Below, piece after piece: positions 9,184-22,970 of a stretch of DNA of 64,000 bases. The stretch spans positions 42,057,622-42,121,621 of the forward strand of contig CM034592.1 in the NCBI GenBank assembly GCA_020091685.1, written 5' to 3'. The notes under the pieces were generated by a model. That model was given only the letters and a program-made list of their open reading frames with translations. It did not search any database and was not told the origin of the DNA. Source of the stretch: Lutjanus erythropterus. Its lineage: Eukaryota > Chordata > Actinopteri > Lutjaniformes > Lutjanidae. A program made the position numbers and the translations under genes. Each line of letters begins with the position of its first letter. Positions within the stretch are counted from its first letter, which is position 1.

Positions 9184-11558
9184 CACAGTAATGCTAGTGT
9201 GGCTACTGCGGGTCAATGGAACAGATTAACACGCAAAGTAATAAAAAGAAATAAAATGACTAACCTTGTTTAACCAGTGTTCCCCAACAAAGGGCTAACT
9301 CATTTATACGAAACAAAAGATCATTGTTCTAGGATGTGTTTGTAGTTGCTGGACATATTTCAGCCTGGATCAAAGTAGTAGACCAACATCCAGAGAGGAA
9401 CGCTATTAGAGTGGCTAAAATAGCGTTTAAAATTTGATTTGATTGATTCGGGGTGATGTCATCTGTTGTCTTTTGCAACAGATCGACATGATTAGGTATC
9501 TCGTCTTTGTGTCCATGAATGGCACATCGCCGTCAGAGAAAGTTCAGTAGAAACCTGAATGTCTTGTTCAGGATTGTGTCAATCATCTGCATGTCTTTCT
9601 GCTCACCTGCTCAGCGTTACATCAACCATTTGTTTGAATTTGGAGGCATGTTTACAATAACAGTTGGATTTCTGCTGTTTCTGGAATTGCTCCAGTCTGT
9701 CTTGCTATCCACAAAATCTACCTAATAAATAGCAGGTGGTCCTTTGTTGAAAAAATAACCAGGCTCTGATGCGTCTTTGCTAATCTGACACAGTGCTTCT
9801 CACTTCATCTTGTAGACAATTATGTGTTCAAATATGCGACAGAGTTCTGCTTTTCCTTAACAGCTGCTGTGTGATGATGTCACTTCCACAAGCGACGGTG
9901 CTGCCTGCAGGGGCTGCCTCAGACATTGGAGAAATTAATACTAATCTTGGGTGCAGCTGCTAAAGATTGGCAGCTAAAGCTAGAAAAATACTTTCTGCTT
10001 TTGTTGTCTTGTGCTGGCAACGACTGCAACTTTAAATCATGCATCATGTGACTGCTTTAATTTATCATGACTGAACATCCGATCTGATTTCACATTTTGC
10101 TGGACAAGCAAACAAAGTCTTTTCTTTGGGTTTATTTTGTTGTATTTTATTTTAACAAGAGAACCACCAACATTCCAGTACCCCCTCAAACTGCCGAGGG
10201 GAAATTTTTACTTGGGTCCTTTTAAGTCTAGAGTTCTTTACAGTTCTATTGTCTAAAGGGACCAAAACAGTACCATGAAAGATCTACCCAACACAGATTA
10301 AGGTTGGTTTTTTTTTGTTTTGTTTTTTGAGAGACCCCATCCTGAAAGGACAGGAGGACAGTATGACTTTATCCAAATGCATTGTAGAATGGAGGATAAT
10401 TAAACCCAATCAATGCACCAACACTGGCAGAAGCATGGTTCTTCTCCATTAGACTTTTAGGACGTGATTTTTGTTATTTTGACAGTGACACAGTCTCATT
10501 CAGCTGCCCGGTTCACATGCACACAAGTGAGAAACAGCTTGTAGATCCAGATTATTTTCGCATTTAATGCAATGAATTAAGAATTTGTTTCCTCATACAA
10601 GGGTTGGTGTTTGCTGGAACACTGGAGAGACAAAGCAAATCGTTTATTTCTAGCGTTGTCCCCTGATGGTTGATCAGATCATTACTCGGAGACGCCTCAT
10701 TCGACTGAGATTCTTTCAGTTGAGCGTTCTTTTTTTTTTCCTTTGTCAGTCAGTGTGCGTTATAATTATAGGATAAAATTGACAGGTTACAAAAATGCAC
10801 AATGAGGAATTAAGGGGAATCATAAATATATTTTAATGAGACAAGGTCTCAAAATCACCCCAAACCACAGAGCTAACTGTGATGGACACAGGTGACATGT
10901 GGTCAGCCACTTCATCAGAGTGCACCGGTGGACCACGCAGGGCAGGTAATAATCGCTTGTTTGTGTTTGTTTTTCGCAACTGACAGGCTCAGCCAACATA
11001 AAGTAAAGGATCGCGACAGTGAGATATCTTTTTTAAATAGTAAGATATGTTTTGTTTCACCAGAGACAGTTGTTTCATTGCTCTCGCCAAACTCACCAGA
11101 CTCCTTTTGCAAATTCAACAGAAACAAAATAAAACTCACCAAAAATATCTTAGCTCGCATTTCCACTGTTCAAGCGATCACCAACTCTGGTTTTAATCAA
11201 TGAGGTGAAGGACCATGAAGCATGCATTGCAGGTGATACTGAACAGTGGCTGTCTGAGTAGAGAAGCTCTGCAGCTCCCCTGACTTAATGCCAGACTAAC
11301 TTAAGGAGGGCAAACACTTTGATTTTCTATGACTGTATGAAAATCTGATGTTTTCACAACATAAATGACGAAAAAAAATGCACTTTCAACTTTTCACTGA
11401 ATTAAGAAAAAGGGCTGAGAACACTTGGTAAGTTTAATTTTTGTGTATCAACACATTCTAGCACATACTGTACACATAGTGAACTCTGTATGTTTGCACA
11501 CAGCTGAAACTCGGGGTAGTGTGGATACATCTAGTATAGCATCAATACACTGGCATGT
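9184..11558. other. Intergenic DNA, no gene seen
   Basis: The longest frames (up to 103 codons near 10892-11203) overlap an equally long frame on the other strand and lack any motif. Non-repetitive as far as I can tell; content otherwise unassigned. Confidence 0.45.
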
Positions 11559-11705
11559 GGGGCGGCCAGGGAGCCCAGTTGGCAGAGCATGTGCCACATG
11601 TACTGAGGCTGGGACTCCTTTGCAGTGCCTGTGGATTTGACTCCTACCTGTGGCCCTTTGCAGCATGCCATCCCCCTCTTTCCTGTCATATCTACAGCTA
11701 GCCTA
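11559..11705 (+). mobile_element. tRNA-derived SINE
   Basis: The head carries an A-box-like GAGCCCAGTTGGCAGAGC (11571-11588) and a B-box-like GGATTTGACTCC (11635-11646), about 50 bases apart as in tRNA-derived pol III promoters. The tail ends in a pyrimidine-rich block (CCCCCTCTTTCCTGTC). It will not fold as a functional tRNA. Confidence 0.6.
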
Positions 11706-11728
11706 ACCCAATCCTCCACTTAATTTTT

Positions 11729-11960
11729 TTAAGGAGTAATATGCAGCATTGCATGTGCAAAAAATGACTATTGCAGTCCAAATAGTGAGTTGGAGCCATA
11801 GACTGTGTATTAAATAGGCTTTAATCCTGTTTAATATACGATCTCTGACTGAGGCAAGTTTTTTTTCCCCCTGCCACCTCCTCCCGAGACATGGCAGAGA
11901 CAGCAGACCACAGGAGCCCCACAGGAGTGTGGGATGTGTGCAACATCCTACATTGACAAT
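11729..11960 (-). repeat. Interspersed repeat family Z, copy 1
   Basis: Read on the minus strand it matches 31325-31530 (plus): TGTGGGGCTCCTG, ACAGTCTATGGCTCCAACTC, GCACATGCAATGCTGCATAT and a closing CTCCTT. Directly follows the SINE. Confidence 0.6.
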
Positions 11961-13664
11961 AACAAGCTGCGACAAGTCCTCGACTGTAAGTTTACAACTG
12001 TCAGTTGTCTATCAATGCAAAGTCAGACCTGTTATTCTCAAAACAAAACTGCTCTGAAAATTACACACTCTGGACTCTGGCTGCTTGTCTCACTGCCTGC
12101 TAAACTCCATTAACAATTTGCTTAATTGAATAGGAAAACGCATCTGTCCTTTCAACAAGATTAATAATGATTTCTCAGGACGCATAAACAGATACTCACT
12201 CATTTGGTGAAAAATTTGGCATTAATTTGAACTCTGAATAATGTGAAACAGACGTGCAAAACAGTTATTCAGGAATTTCAAAGGGGGGACATCGAAGCGA
12301 GTATTTCAACATATTAATCTCTGATGACACATCGTGGTCATTTTATGATTTATTACAGTAAATATGTTGCAGATTTGACCTTAACCTTTATTTATTCAGG
12401 GAGTTTCACTGAGGGTAATGCTCTCTTTTTCAGGAACGCCCTGATAACATTCACAGTTGCTCACACCTGGAAGCTGTCCAGATCCACCACAGCCTGATCT
12501 GCCAGCCACCGAGCAGAGTTGATGCTGCTTCACGTCAAAAGAGGCCTGTTGAAGCGCGTTTTGGCATCTCCCTTTTGAGGTTTTCTGGGTACATCCAATA
12601 GGTAGGAGACCCCGGGAAGACCTAGAAAACACTGGAGGGATTATTTATCTCATCCTCAGAAGGAGCTGTGAGATGTTGCTCTGGATAGGAACATCTGGAT
12701 TACCTTGCTTGGCCTGCACATGTTGGTCTACACAGGCTGTTATTCTGTCTTTTGACAAAAGGTGATGAAGCTAAGCAGAAGGTTGCAAGTGTTGCTTGAG
12801 CTGCTGGGTCGGTTTACTGCTTTCAGGCCAATAAAAAAGGTTCAGCCAGGAGGTGTTATTTCCTTCTTTTCTGTTTTTCTGCAGTTTCAGACTCTTGAAA
12901 CAACCATTCTCCCTATTAAGGACCAGTGATCTCCTTCCAGACTTTTATTTTCAGTTTTCTACGCTTTTAACTTTAGTGGTGTTTAGTTGTTAAATCTCCG
13001 CTCTTGTTTATCCTTTTCCTCGCAACAGGATTTTCTTGCTGTGCTTAATTTACTTTGGTTCCTGGCTTGTTGGCTGCAGGCCTTGTTTTGCATTACATAT
13101 ATTACCAGAGGGTCGACAAAATAAAAGAATGAAGGAACTTTTAGTAATTTAAACGTTAGGTGGCATCACCCCTTTGCCAGTAATAACTATTTATTCATCT
13201 GTAGTTCTTTATTCAAAATGAAAATTAGCTAGAATATTTAATGTTCAGTTGCTGCATCTTTGCCACAAATCTAAAAATTTCTGGGAAAACAAGTTGAAAG
13301 TGTTCAGGTGGGGCTTTTACACGGTATACATGGTATACATATATTTATGTAAGGAGACAGTGATTTTCAGACTTAATCTCTGATTATTAGTTACAAACTG
13401 TGGACTGTGGAGCTTGTGTTTGTCAGATAGTATAAAGGGGGTAGATAAGCATTTTATGTTTGCTGTACGACATCTGTAGCAGTGATTATTAATTGTGGGC
13501 TGCACTATCTGATAATTAACATCAAGGATATTATGTAAAAGCCAGGGGTACAAATAACTAATTGTATTTAAAGTCTGTGCAAAGTAATTACCGTTTGATT
13601 CTACCAAGTACAGCGTGTCGGCCCCATGGTTCTGATCCATCGTCCGCACGGCTGCAAACCCCAC
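11961..13664. other. Intergenic DNA, no gene seen
   Basis: The frames at 12396-12632 and 13317-13664 show no domain, signal or splice evidence. Nothing else assigned. Confidence 0.45.
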
Positions 13665-14050
13665 CAGCGGCGTTTCAGAAGCATTTCAGCAGCGAAGCGT
13701 TTTGCCTGCCTGATTATGTTTACTTGCCCAGATTTTGTTAATTAGGTCCTCTTTCCTCGCTCTTTGTGCTTCTACCATGGATGAGCTGGCTATGTGGTGA
13801 AATGGTTTCTTTTCTGTCTGTCTTTATGATTGTGGGGTCTTTTATTTTGAAAATTAACCAGATTTTTCCTGCCTTTTCTGTGTCTGACTTATTGCCTGTT
13901 CGATCTGCTCTGTGCTATTTGACGCGGCATCCGTCAAAAATAGACTCGGCAGGTATTTGAAGCAGAGAGAGATTTTCTAGGATGTGCTGAGATGCTGCTG
14001 GTGGAATCACAAACATTGTAGAATAGCTGTGATCAGCTCCAGCATAGTCG
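13665..14050 (+). repeat. Interspersed repeat family X, copy 2
   Basis: Most complete of three copies: GCGTTTCAGAAGCATTTCAG at the left, GTGCTTCTACCATGGATGAG, then CCTTTTCTGTGTCTGACTT, GGCATCCGTCA, and GCTGCTGGTGGAATCACAA. Compare 6455-6790 and, reversed, 63845-64000. Confidence 0.6.
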
Positions 14051-16289
14051 TAACGCGATGCAGCCATGAAACATATTGTTACATTTTATTAACCACCCTG
14101 CCGAATTTGGATGATGAGAAAAAAATGCCAAGTATATTGTTTAGATCATTTTAAATCATGAGAAAAAGGGCAGATGCTAGGGGCATGTTTCACTCCAATG
14201 TTTCAGTGTCAAACACCACTATGACCTGAAAAAGACCTGAAACTGAAACACTCTAGCAGCTTTATTGGTCCTGAACAGATGTCTGAGCCATGAGGATGGT
14301 ATTTTTGGGGGTTTCTAAAACTGATAGAGGCGCTGAACACGTCACCAAGCCGTGTTTTAAGTCTGCCTAAAAAGTGCTGAACACAGAAATTGTAAACAAC
14401 AAATTAACGGTCTAACTCCATGATTCACTGTTACAGAGTTCTCAGTCCTTCCACATTTTCTGTGACTATTTTCTAACATATATAATATGTTTTGGAGAAA
14501 AGCTCCCTCTACACAGGCTTTAAGTATGGATTACACTATGTAATTGAATACTGAATATTTTTTGAGAAGAATACTTTGCAGTTTTACGTTAGTATTTTTA
14601 TAATACCAGCAATTTTACAAGACATTGAGTAATATTCCAGTAATAAAACTTATTTCCACCACTGCCAAAAACATTGCGCATAAATTGCAATTTGTAACAA
14701 AAGTTAATTCCTTTTGAAATGTTTGGAACATTTTGTAGTGTTGACTCATGCAGTTCAAAGGTGGAAAATGTCACTACCAATCTGACAAAAATCCCCCCCC
14801 CCCCAAAAAAAAAAGCCAGATATACTGGGCCATGTATTTTATTCACTTTAGGGGTTTTTCTTTTTCTTCCATGACAACTTTGGAATGATTTCTATCTGAC
14901 ATGAAGCTGACCACATGTTTTTTAGTGAGACAGGAAACAACAAAAGTCTTTACAGCACCTCTGAAGCCCACAGGCAGTGTTTGAGACTACAGATTTTCAA
15001 CAGAGCATCACTTTAAGCATTAAGCAGTTCCTTTGAAAGCAGTATAAACACTGAATGTCACACACATTGTATTTGTCAAATAGCATCTCGGTCCACCTTG
15101 ATATGTCTGGATCAACTTTAAAGCATCGAGCAAGGAAGATCAGAGTGACTGCTTCTCATGAGGTTTTGGAAACCCCACTTTAGTGTGTTGATCCGTTTCA
15201 AAGCAGAATGATTTGAAGAGGTGAAACAATTACAGAAAACTCTGCAGGGAATTTAACAAGCGGCAAAAACGCGTCCAGATGTGTGGTCACAAGTCTAGTC
15301 GCTCTACATGCTGACCAGATATGAGATGCAGGCTGTAAAATGCTGCAGAAATAAGAAAATATCATATCATTACAGTATTTTCTCAGTCGAATTTGCAGAT
15401 TAAAGTTTAGTTTTATGTGTTCATCTTTTGACATGCAGGCTCGATTCTCGTCTCAGTGTCTAATGTTTCGTACTCAGATGTGATGTTTTCCAACTCCTTT
15501 GAAGAGCTAAAAGCTGTGGAGAGTCTCATTTCAGATAAATCTGGACCAGATGGACACGGTGCTAAGATATTAAATGAAAATTTGATTTCTTTAATTTCCT
15601 GCGCTTTGTACAACTTTCAGTGAAATTACGCGGTACGTGCACAACAGGCCAGCCATTAGGAATTATGGACAGGAAGACAAAATTTTCTGAACCGGGCAAT
15701 TTCAAGTAAGCCTTGAAATGACACTGATGGAGTCTAACAGTTTTCCAAATCCAGTGTTATAGACCCATCCAGGCCGTGCGCTCTGTAGACTGTACAACCA
15801 GCGCCGCTTCCTGCTGCCTTTTCCAATCATCCTGTGACCAACTGTGATCTGATCTTACACTGCACATGGCATGAATCTGCAAACAGCGTGGGCACAGTGA
15901 AAGGAGATGCTTTCCTGGCTGAAAGAAGCTTTGCGCGGCCTGTCTCCCACAGCCCTTCATCTAAGATCTCACCGTGGCTGCTGCTTATTATTCCATTACT
16001 CCCTGCAGATATTTCAGACTGATCCGGTGTCATAAAATGCAGAAAATGACTGTTGTTTCATTTTATCGACGCACTTTTAATGGACGAAGACGCTTCTGAA
16101 AGAAAAACAGCTGCACCAGAACACTGTAAAGGTATAATGTTAGTGTTAGCATTAGCTTTACGTTAGCTTTTTCAGCTCAACTTACTTCAGGGCTAAACTC
16201 TTTCACTTTTACAACAGTTTTACACTTTTACAAAACTTTTCTTGGTCTTGAGAAGCTGCAGCATTTATTAGCTGACTGATCAATTCAAT
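14051..16289. other. Intergenic DNA, no gene seen
   Basis: Contains C/A homopolymers near 14795-14815. Frames on both strands are short and overlapping. A faint L1-like match near 15495-15555 was rejected. Confidence 0.45.
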
Positions 16290-16860
16290 TTGCCTTGCCC
16301 AGGGGCCACTTTTGCATTATGATGGTAGCCCAGGGTTCAATTTATACACAAATATTTAATAATATCTATCAGGACCATGACTCGTCTTTCTTTAAAATTC
16401 TACATTTTCAAATTAAAAGACTTCTTAACTCACTACAAGGATTGACACTAGGCCTATATGACACATAAATCAGATATTTTATTGCATTTAATAGCTGCAA
16501 CTGGATTTTAGTTGCAAATGATTTGGTTGCATTTGAATGAGTTTATATAAAACAATAAACGTCTTCCATTGTGTAATCACTGACATGTTGGAGTGATTCA
16601 TAAACTGCTCCCAGCAGTGACAAAATTAATAATAATAAAATTTAAATTATGTTTGTGTGTGTAGGATGATATGCAACTTCCCAAGCAATGGCCAAGAAAC
16701 ATTATTTAACAATTACTGAATTACACAAAAATTCACAGAATAAATAAATAAATCTATTGTCACAGCGAATTGCTGTGGCCAATCAGGCCACCTGCCACCT
16801 TGTTGGGGGTCAGATTTGCCCCACAGGCCAGAAGCTGATTACCTGTACAGCTCAACAGTT
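16290..16860. repeat. Possible non-autonomous DNA element (hAT-like)
   Basis: A CCCAGGGGCCACTTTTGCAT block near the left and GCCCCACAGGCCAGAAGCTG near the right resemble the two ends of a fish repeat of the 'grey-area' GGCCC type. The evidence is pattern memory only. Confidence 0.25.
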
Positions 16861-18157
16861 CTCTGCTTTACTTCACTCTCAATCTGCTGCTCACTTTCAC
16901 TCACACATTAAGCGCTGATCCATTCTTTAAACAAGCTAGTCTATGCTAATAACTGTACGCTTCAGTAAAATACAATCATATTTAATTGTTAAAGAAGTCA
17001 CAATAAACTGCCATCTCGGAGGAAAAAGTCCATACTTTCACAGGTTGACATTCACACCAAAATGCCACCTTTGTCAATCTTGACGGGAGACGTGTGAGTG
17101 CACCACGCTGCCAGCAAGAAAATCCAGAAAGTAGCTCTTGTGAACCAAAAACGGTGGCACTGTTACGGTCACCTCAGACACAGTGGGACGACTGCAAGGT
17201 CAAGAAAAAAGAAAAATTCTCTTGGTGTGTTTCTCATGTGAAAATGGACTGGACTTGTTGTAGTTATGTGGTGCTGAATGGAGAGCTCCTGCAAAGAGTA
17301 GTTTACATTCAGTTTTTAATATGCTGCAGCGTCCTTTGTTATTGTACTGTGACATGTAGAGAAAGAGTAATTATATTATGTAATTAAATATAAGTTTTCA
17401 TAAAGTACAGTTTTTCTCTGTGTACATTTTCTATGTAATTTATTGACTTGTTAATGTCTTTTGCACAGATGGACTCGAGGGTCTTGAAAAGAACGACACA
17501 AAAATAACCTCTTGGACGCCCCGACAGTAGATAAAGCATGATAAAGTGCCCTCTAGGGTGTCCTTCAAGTGGAGAAACACAATACAGTGCCATACAGGCT
17601 GCCCTACGTTAGTTAGCCTCTACATGGTTAAACATTTAGTTGTTCCCTCTATGTTTTTATTCGAGGTATAGTAGTTGTTGTACTTCAATTTTTAATTTAA
17701 ACCAGGGATTGGAACTGCTTCACCACCAACTGGTGGTGCCTTTATTTTTATTTTATTTTTTTGCCCTCACCCCTCAGACAGCCTGCGTTCACCACTGGGT
17801 TTTCCAGATGTTTATCACACAGGATAATTTGGGTGGTTAACTTGTCAGCTTGTCGTACTGTTGAGGTGCATGATGTATAAATATGGGGGTGGTTTCCATT
17901 TTGCAAACATTTTCATCTGATGGGATCAGAGCATTCAATATCATTATCAAACTTCTGGGGCATGAAGTAAGTGTGCAGGGGTTACTTCTTCTTCACTGTG
18001 TTGAGACATGTCATCACTGTTATAGTGCTAAAGTTATTACTGAAGAGTTCATCATATTCAGGGAAAAGTAGTCTCTTTTTGTAGTGATTGAATGGTACAA
18101 GGTATTATTGCTGCAGCTTATGTTTGTACAGCATTTGTTGACTGTTTTTGTTGTTTT
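16861..18157. other. Intergenic DNA, no gene seen
   Basis: Weak frames only (97 codons at most, at 17094-17387). Nothing recognisable. Confidence 0.4.
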
Positions 18158-18460
18158 TAAAGGGAAAGTTCACCCCAGTTCCCCAGGCCGTATCTTCACA
18201 TGCAGCTTTATGTAAGTCACTGTACAGGAGAACATCCTCCATTTCAACACCATCCACAGCTATTCGATTTGTATTTTTTGTCCATCTCGGCTGCTGTGGC
18301 TGTTTTTTTTCTTTGAAACCATTTTCGCATTATTTCACCAGCAGTACGAACCTCAGGTAACACGGCATTAACATAATTTATTTTTCCTGTTCCTCGGCTT
18401 TCACGGGTCACTGAACTCCACTGCTGATGCCGTTTAAAGTAAAGCAGAACTTCAGTCTCC
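18158..18460 (+). repeat. Repeat of the AAAGGGACAGTTCACCC family
   Basis: Begins TTAAAGGGAAAGTTCACCCC. The interior (GCTTTATGTAAGTCACTGTA and the following block) matches remembered teleost repeat sequence. No coding. Confidence 0.45.
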
Positions 18461-19185
18461 AAACTTGAAAAGTTCTTTTTATCATTTAATGTCAGTTACG
18501 TCAGTGAACACCCCCTTACATACAGTACGGGGCAGGAAGTGTAGCCTTACACAGTATAATTACGGCCATTATGGTCATTTACAAATCTCATGCACATGCA
18601 CTCAAACACACACAGATGGATCATTTACACAGTTATCTTAAGTTATGAGTGTTTGCTAAGTCTGACGTGGCCCAGAAGACCTCATCATACAAAAAAAGTC
18701 TGAGAAATTTAAGATAAAAACAAATAAAAAGCATGAGGCCCAGTGATCTGTTGATCTTTACTAATCAAGGCTTGATAGTTTAATTGAAAAATTGGATTAA
18801 ACATTGACCATAAACTCTAAAGTCAAATCAAACCACTGACTTCAAGAACTTTGACGCTTCTGATCTTAATCCATCTGGCTGATTTGTTGATCTTGTGCCA
18901 CATCTAGCCGTCAAACTTAAATTTCATGTCCCAAAGTTAAAAAAAAAAAGACATTTTGATCTTGAGAATGGAGGATGTATAAGTATTGTATGTATGTATT
19001 GTATTTTGGATGATTAAGTAATCATTTTAAAATATTAAATAATAATAGTAAATTAATTGATGGTGGCTTCCTCACATAATTTCACAGCAAAGACCAACTA
19101 AAGAAAATGAAGAAAATAAAATTTCATGCCTCTTTACAGCATCTGGAAAGCAGCTTAAAATGACTAATGACTGTTACTTCAACTT
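18461..19185. other. Intergenic DNA; solo Harbinger-like terminus
   Basis: GCATGAGGCCCA at 18731-18742 matches the Harbinger-like terminal repeat found at 771 and 34613. No partner end was seen nearby. No gene. Confidence 0.35.
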
Positions 19186-19520
19186 ATGGCTGTCATGATA
19201 TCGGATTTTCACTACATGATTATCGTGGCTAAAAAAATTCATGCTAATAATATCATTGTAAAAAAAAAGACTTTGGAAGAAATATGCAATCAGTCAAATT
19301 AAACTTTAACTTTGTTTATTGTGTGTTTTGTACCTTTTTTGGCAACATTAATTACACTCAAGATATAAGTGAAGGGAGATGGAGACAGAGTTTATAACCT
19401 TTACTGTGCAAAAGTGCACAAAATGTGCTATTACTCTTAATGGACAGTGAAAAACAAGAACGGAAAGAAACGGAAATGATTTAAGATTATACAGCATCTT
19501 TAAGAGGTATTTGACTCTTT
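19186..19520. repeat. Possible hAT-like repeat relic
   Basis: GGCTGTCATGATATCGGATT followed by ATGATTATCGTGGC resembles the terminus of a common fish element with 'gattatcgtg' ends. The right boundary is not clear. Confidence 0.3.
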
Positions 19521-21414
19521 ACATGATATTATCCTATGTATGCTATCAATATTTTATTTTTTAAATATTACATTTATCTATTGCACCACCATTACTTCAG
19601 GGATTATTATTACTACTATTAAGCTCAACAGCTCTTCATTTACGTCTTGACCTTAATGTCTTCTCACACAGTCACAGGAAAATTCACAGAAGGATTGTGC
19701 TGCTTTTGCGGCCACTAAACCTGCACAAATGAAACAAACAGAAACCACACAAGAGCCACACACAGGTAGAGTGAAAATTATTAGCATCTTCAGAGAGTTA
19801 GCGATAACGTAAGCACAATTAGAGGAGCTGTCACACTTTTCCAGTGATGACGGCAGCGGTGATTGTAGCCAGGTGAAGCAGCAGTGCATCACAGATGGAA
19901 CAAATAGTACAAAACCTGATATTCACCATGAGGGAATGAAAAGTGGAAAATAATACTAAACCAACAGCTGTGACTGTGCTGTGAGAAACTGAGACAGTCG
20001 TTAGCATTCAAACAGGTCCAGCACAGAGAACAGAGAAACAGATCCGTGCACACGAGGCTTGAGGGGCGGTGCATGGTTAAAGCACGCTAAATAACAATTA
20101 GTCTGACAAAATGCGTGATACAGAATGAGTCACAGGAAAACAAAAGACATCCTGCATTTTAGAAGCACATGAAAGAGCAGGGGAGTTGTGGTAGAGTGGT
20201 ATTTAGTTAGTAGTTCAATCCTGCATACTGGTCCTTTAAGATATATTGTTCTTGCAACTGCAATTTTAACTTTTTTTTTCCACTCAAACATAACTTAATT
20301 GCATCATGTGAAACTGCAACTTAAGACAGGCATCTCAAATTGGCGCGGGACCACTGATGGTATTGTCGGCTCATAACGGGGCCACTTCAGTGTTCAAGTA
20401 CTGCAAGAAAGTGCAATATTTCTAAAAATGTACTTTTTTGGTTCCATATTTTCGTCAGACTTTACAGAAAAATGCAAACAGCAGTTTCTATCCATGTGGA
20501 CACAAACAAGTGGCTCTGGATCGGTCATTAATGCCCCTGATGAAAACGGCTGCTGAGGATTGTCAGTTTGGTCTCAGAGTATGCAGCGGTAACTCAAGCT
20601 TTGTTGCATCTGATCGTTAATGTCACTTGATAAATTGTTAATTTAGTTGAGTTTAGTTTCCTTGATTTATAAAAGGACAGTGTGCAATGACTGATCGTTT
20701 ACAAGAAATGAAAACATGGTTGCACCAGATTTAGCGAAATGCATATTTCCATCTGTAGTCTGACACATAACAAATAAACGCAATAAATAAAATTCAAGGT
20801 ACAATGCAGACTACAGTAAATCCAGGGCCAAACATTATAAAAGCAGTGGGTACACAATAGAGTCGCAGCTGTGTTGGCCAATAGAGAAATACTTTTTTCT
20901 ACATTTATACAATGCATTTTTTAAAAATTAGAACCGAGTTTTGATTGAAATGGTAAAACTGAAAAGAAGTTTGAATTGGTATGAGACAACTACAGGGAAA
21001 AAATTAAATAAACAAAATAATTACACAGGCTGTTGTTGATGTCATGTCACAGGTCAGAGGAGGGTGTGGGGGATGGGAAAGCTGAGAAAACTTCAATTTA
21101 AACACTTTTGCAGACCTGTGATTGTTTTCTTGAGATAATTTTCTTTTCACCTTTGGATGAATTTGAATCTTTGAGTTGGAATTTATTTAAAGTAAGCATT
21201 ATTAGTCAGCAAAACATTTTCAAAACTCAAAAATCCGCTGAAGCAAGTTGATGCACGAAGAGCAAATATTACCGGGACTACAATGGAAAATTGCAGAACA
21301 ACAATTATACTTGATAATAATATAATAACCAGATAACTGCAACCAGCTGCAAAACTTTATGGTTGTGTTTGAATTCCATATGTCTTTAAGTAATGTATGC
21401 ACCAATTTACTGAT

Positions 21415-21417
<3 letters not shown>
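19521..21417. other. Intergenic DNA, no gene seen
   Basis: Includes a block near 20335-20390 resembling a CCGCGGGCCACTT-type repeat fragment. No other support for any feature. Confidence 0.4.

Positions 21418-21452
<35 letters not shown>
21418..21452. repeat. (CA)n microsatellite
   Basis: About 17 uninterrupted CA units. Confidence 0.95.
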
Positions 21453-21454
<2 letters not shown>

Positions 21455-22460
21455 TCACACACTGACAAGAAACATAATTTTATCCTTGGCCAGATGTATC
21501 TTTTTAGCTCATTATTTTACCCCCCAAACACATAAAAATCCAAACACGAACTACATATAGATCTCGTGACCACCCTGTATCCAGACTGGAAATAATCGTT
21601 ATCCACCGTGGGACAGGCGAAGTCAACAGGATAATAAACCGCCTGTTGCAAAACAAGACTTATTTCAACGTATGATACTTTTTTAGGCCTCTTCTCTTCT
21701 CTTTTTCTTACTGTGTGTTTGCCAATTTTTGCTCTGGAACACGTTTGAACCAAAACATCATGCCAATGAAGCCAGTTAAAGTGGAATCAACAAATTGCTG
21801 TTGACAGCACATTAAACACACACAACTGCTTTTGGCAAAAAAAAGCTGTTAAATGGGATAAATAAATAGCTTATTAAAATATGGCAAAAGTTTTACAGCA
21901 TATTAACTACATTCTACTCATGCCCTTCCCCTCTGATCACACTCACTCCTCTGATTTCTGTAGTCAGTTTGTTAGTAGTGCGAAATATACCGAGCGCATA
22001 ATGGCATCAATGTGTCCACTAATGACCCTAAATCATGTGTTTATTTGTAGACGGCCAGTCATTAGACCTGGTTATACGCTGTCAATCTAAAAAGGATTGC
22101 AGCTGCGCTCAGAGGGTGCACGCTTTCATTAGATTAGACGCACTTTTATTAGATTACAGTTAAGAGAGAAGGTATATCCAGACTTTGGCAGCAATCGGTT
22201 TCAACAAAAATGTCTCTAAATAATGGGCTCTCATCCTCAAACAGTTTACTACCACTAATAGGATTTACAATAAAGGCATTTAAACATGCGTGTTTCTGGA
22301 CATCAGTGCTAAGAAGGTAAATGTGTAAAAAAATAAATAAAAGTCGATCTGATCATTTATCAAAGGTGGTCAGACCGGGTTTTATTAGCCAGACCAAGAC
22401 AAAACATCTGACATGCACCCGGGAGAAATTAATCCAAGAGTCTCTGTATTTTGACTCTTT

Positions 22461-22462
<2 letters not shown>
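21453..22462. other. Intergenic DNA, no gene seen
   Basis: Sequence between two CA microsatellites; short frames only. Confidence 0.4.

Positions 22463-22492
<30 letters not shown>
22463..22492. repeat. (AC)n microsatellite
   Basis: 15 uninterrupted AC units. Confidence 0.95.
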
Positions 22493-22495
<3 letters not shown>

Positions 22496-22687
22496 CATAT
22501 TTTCTTAAGAAACATGTCGAGGACACTGTGGTGGAGTCGGAGGAAGAATAACATCAGAGTGCCCAGATGTGGTGGTTCTCATTTTGAAATTATTTAGCAG
22601 TAATTTCCATCACTGTGGAAGCAACAATAAACGCACCGGGGTCCTTTTTAAATTGATCTTCTCTGTTGCTGAGGTTGCTGGCTCTAC

Positions 22688-22689
<2 letters not shown>

Positions 22690-22739
<50 letters not shown>

Positions 22740-22743
22740 ACAC
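22690..22743. repeat. (CA)n microsatellite, one interruption
   Basis: About 22 CA units, then one T interruption and four more. Third CA array within 1.4 kb. Confidence 0.95.
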
Positions 22744-22970
22744 TGTGCTTTGTTTCCTTGGCTTTCTTTTTCATTAAAAAACAAAACAAAACCAAAAAGA
22801 AAGAAAAGAATCAGAACCAGCATGCAAACACTCACCTGCACTATTTCATGCTGAACAACAAGGTTTTCTTTTCGGTGAATGAGAACGTGAAACAGAGGTA
22901 ATGAAAAATTAAAACAGAAAAATTAAAACAACGATTTTAGTATTTAAAAAAAAAAAAAAAACAATATATC

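Noticed and set aside
11571..11646. Possible functional tRNA gene
   Set aside because: A and B boxes are present, but the arms do not pair and the 3' part is a SINE body.
15480..15560. Plus-strand stretch reading like an L1 reverse-transcriptase motif (Lys-Ser-Gly-Pro-Asp-Gly)
   Set aside because: Only a handful of residues match, and no neighbouring LINE sequence is visible.
21418..22743. Tandem repeats with regular spacing as a possible CRISPR-like array
   Set aside because: They are dinucleotide microsatellites; no repeat-spacer structure exists and the genome is eukaryotic.
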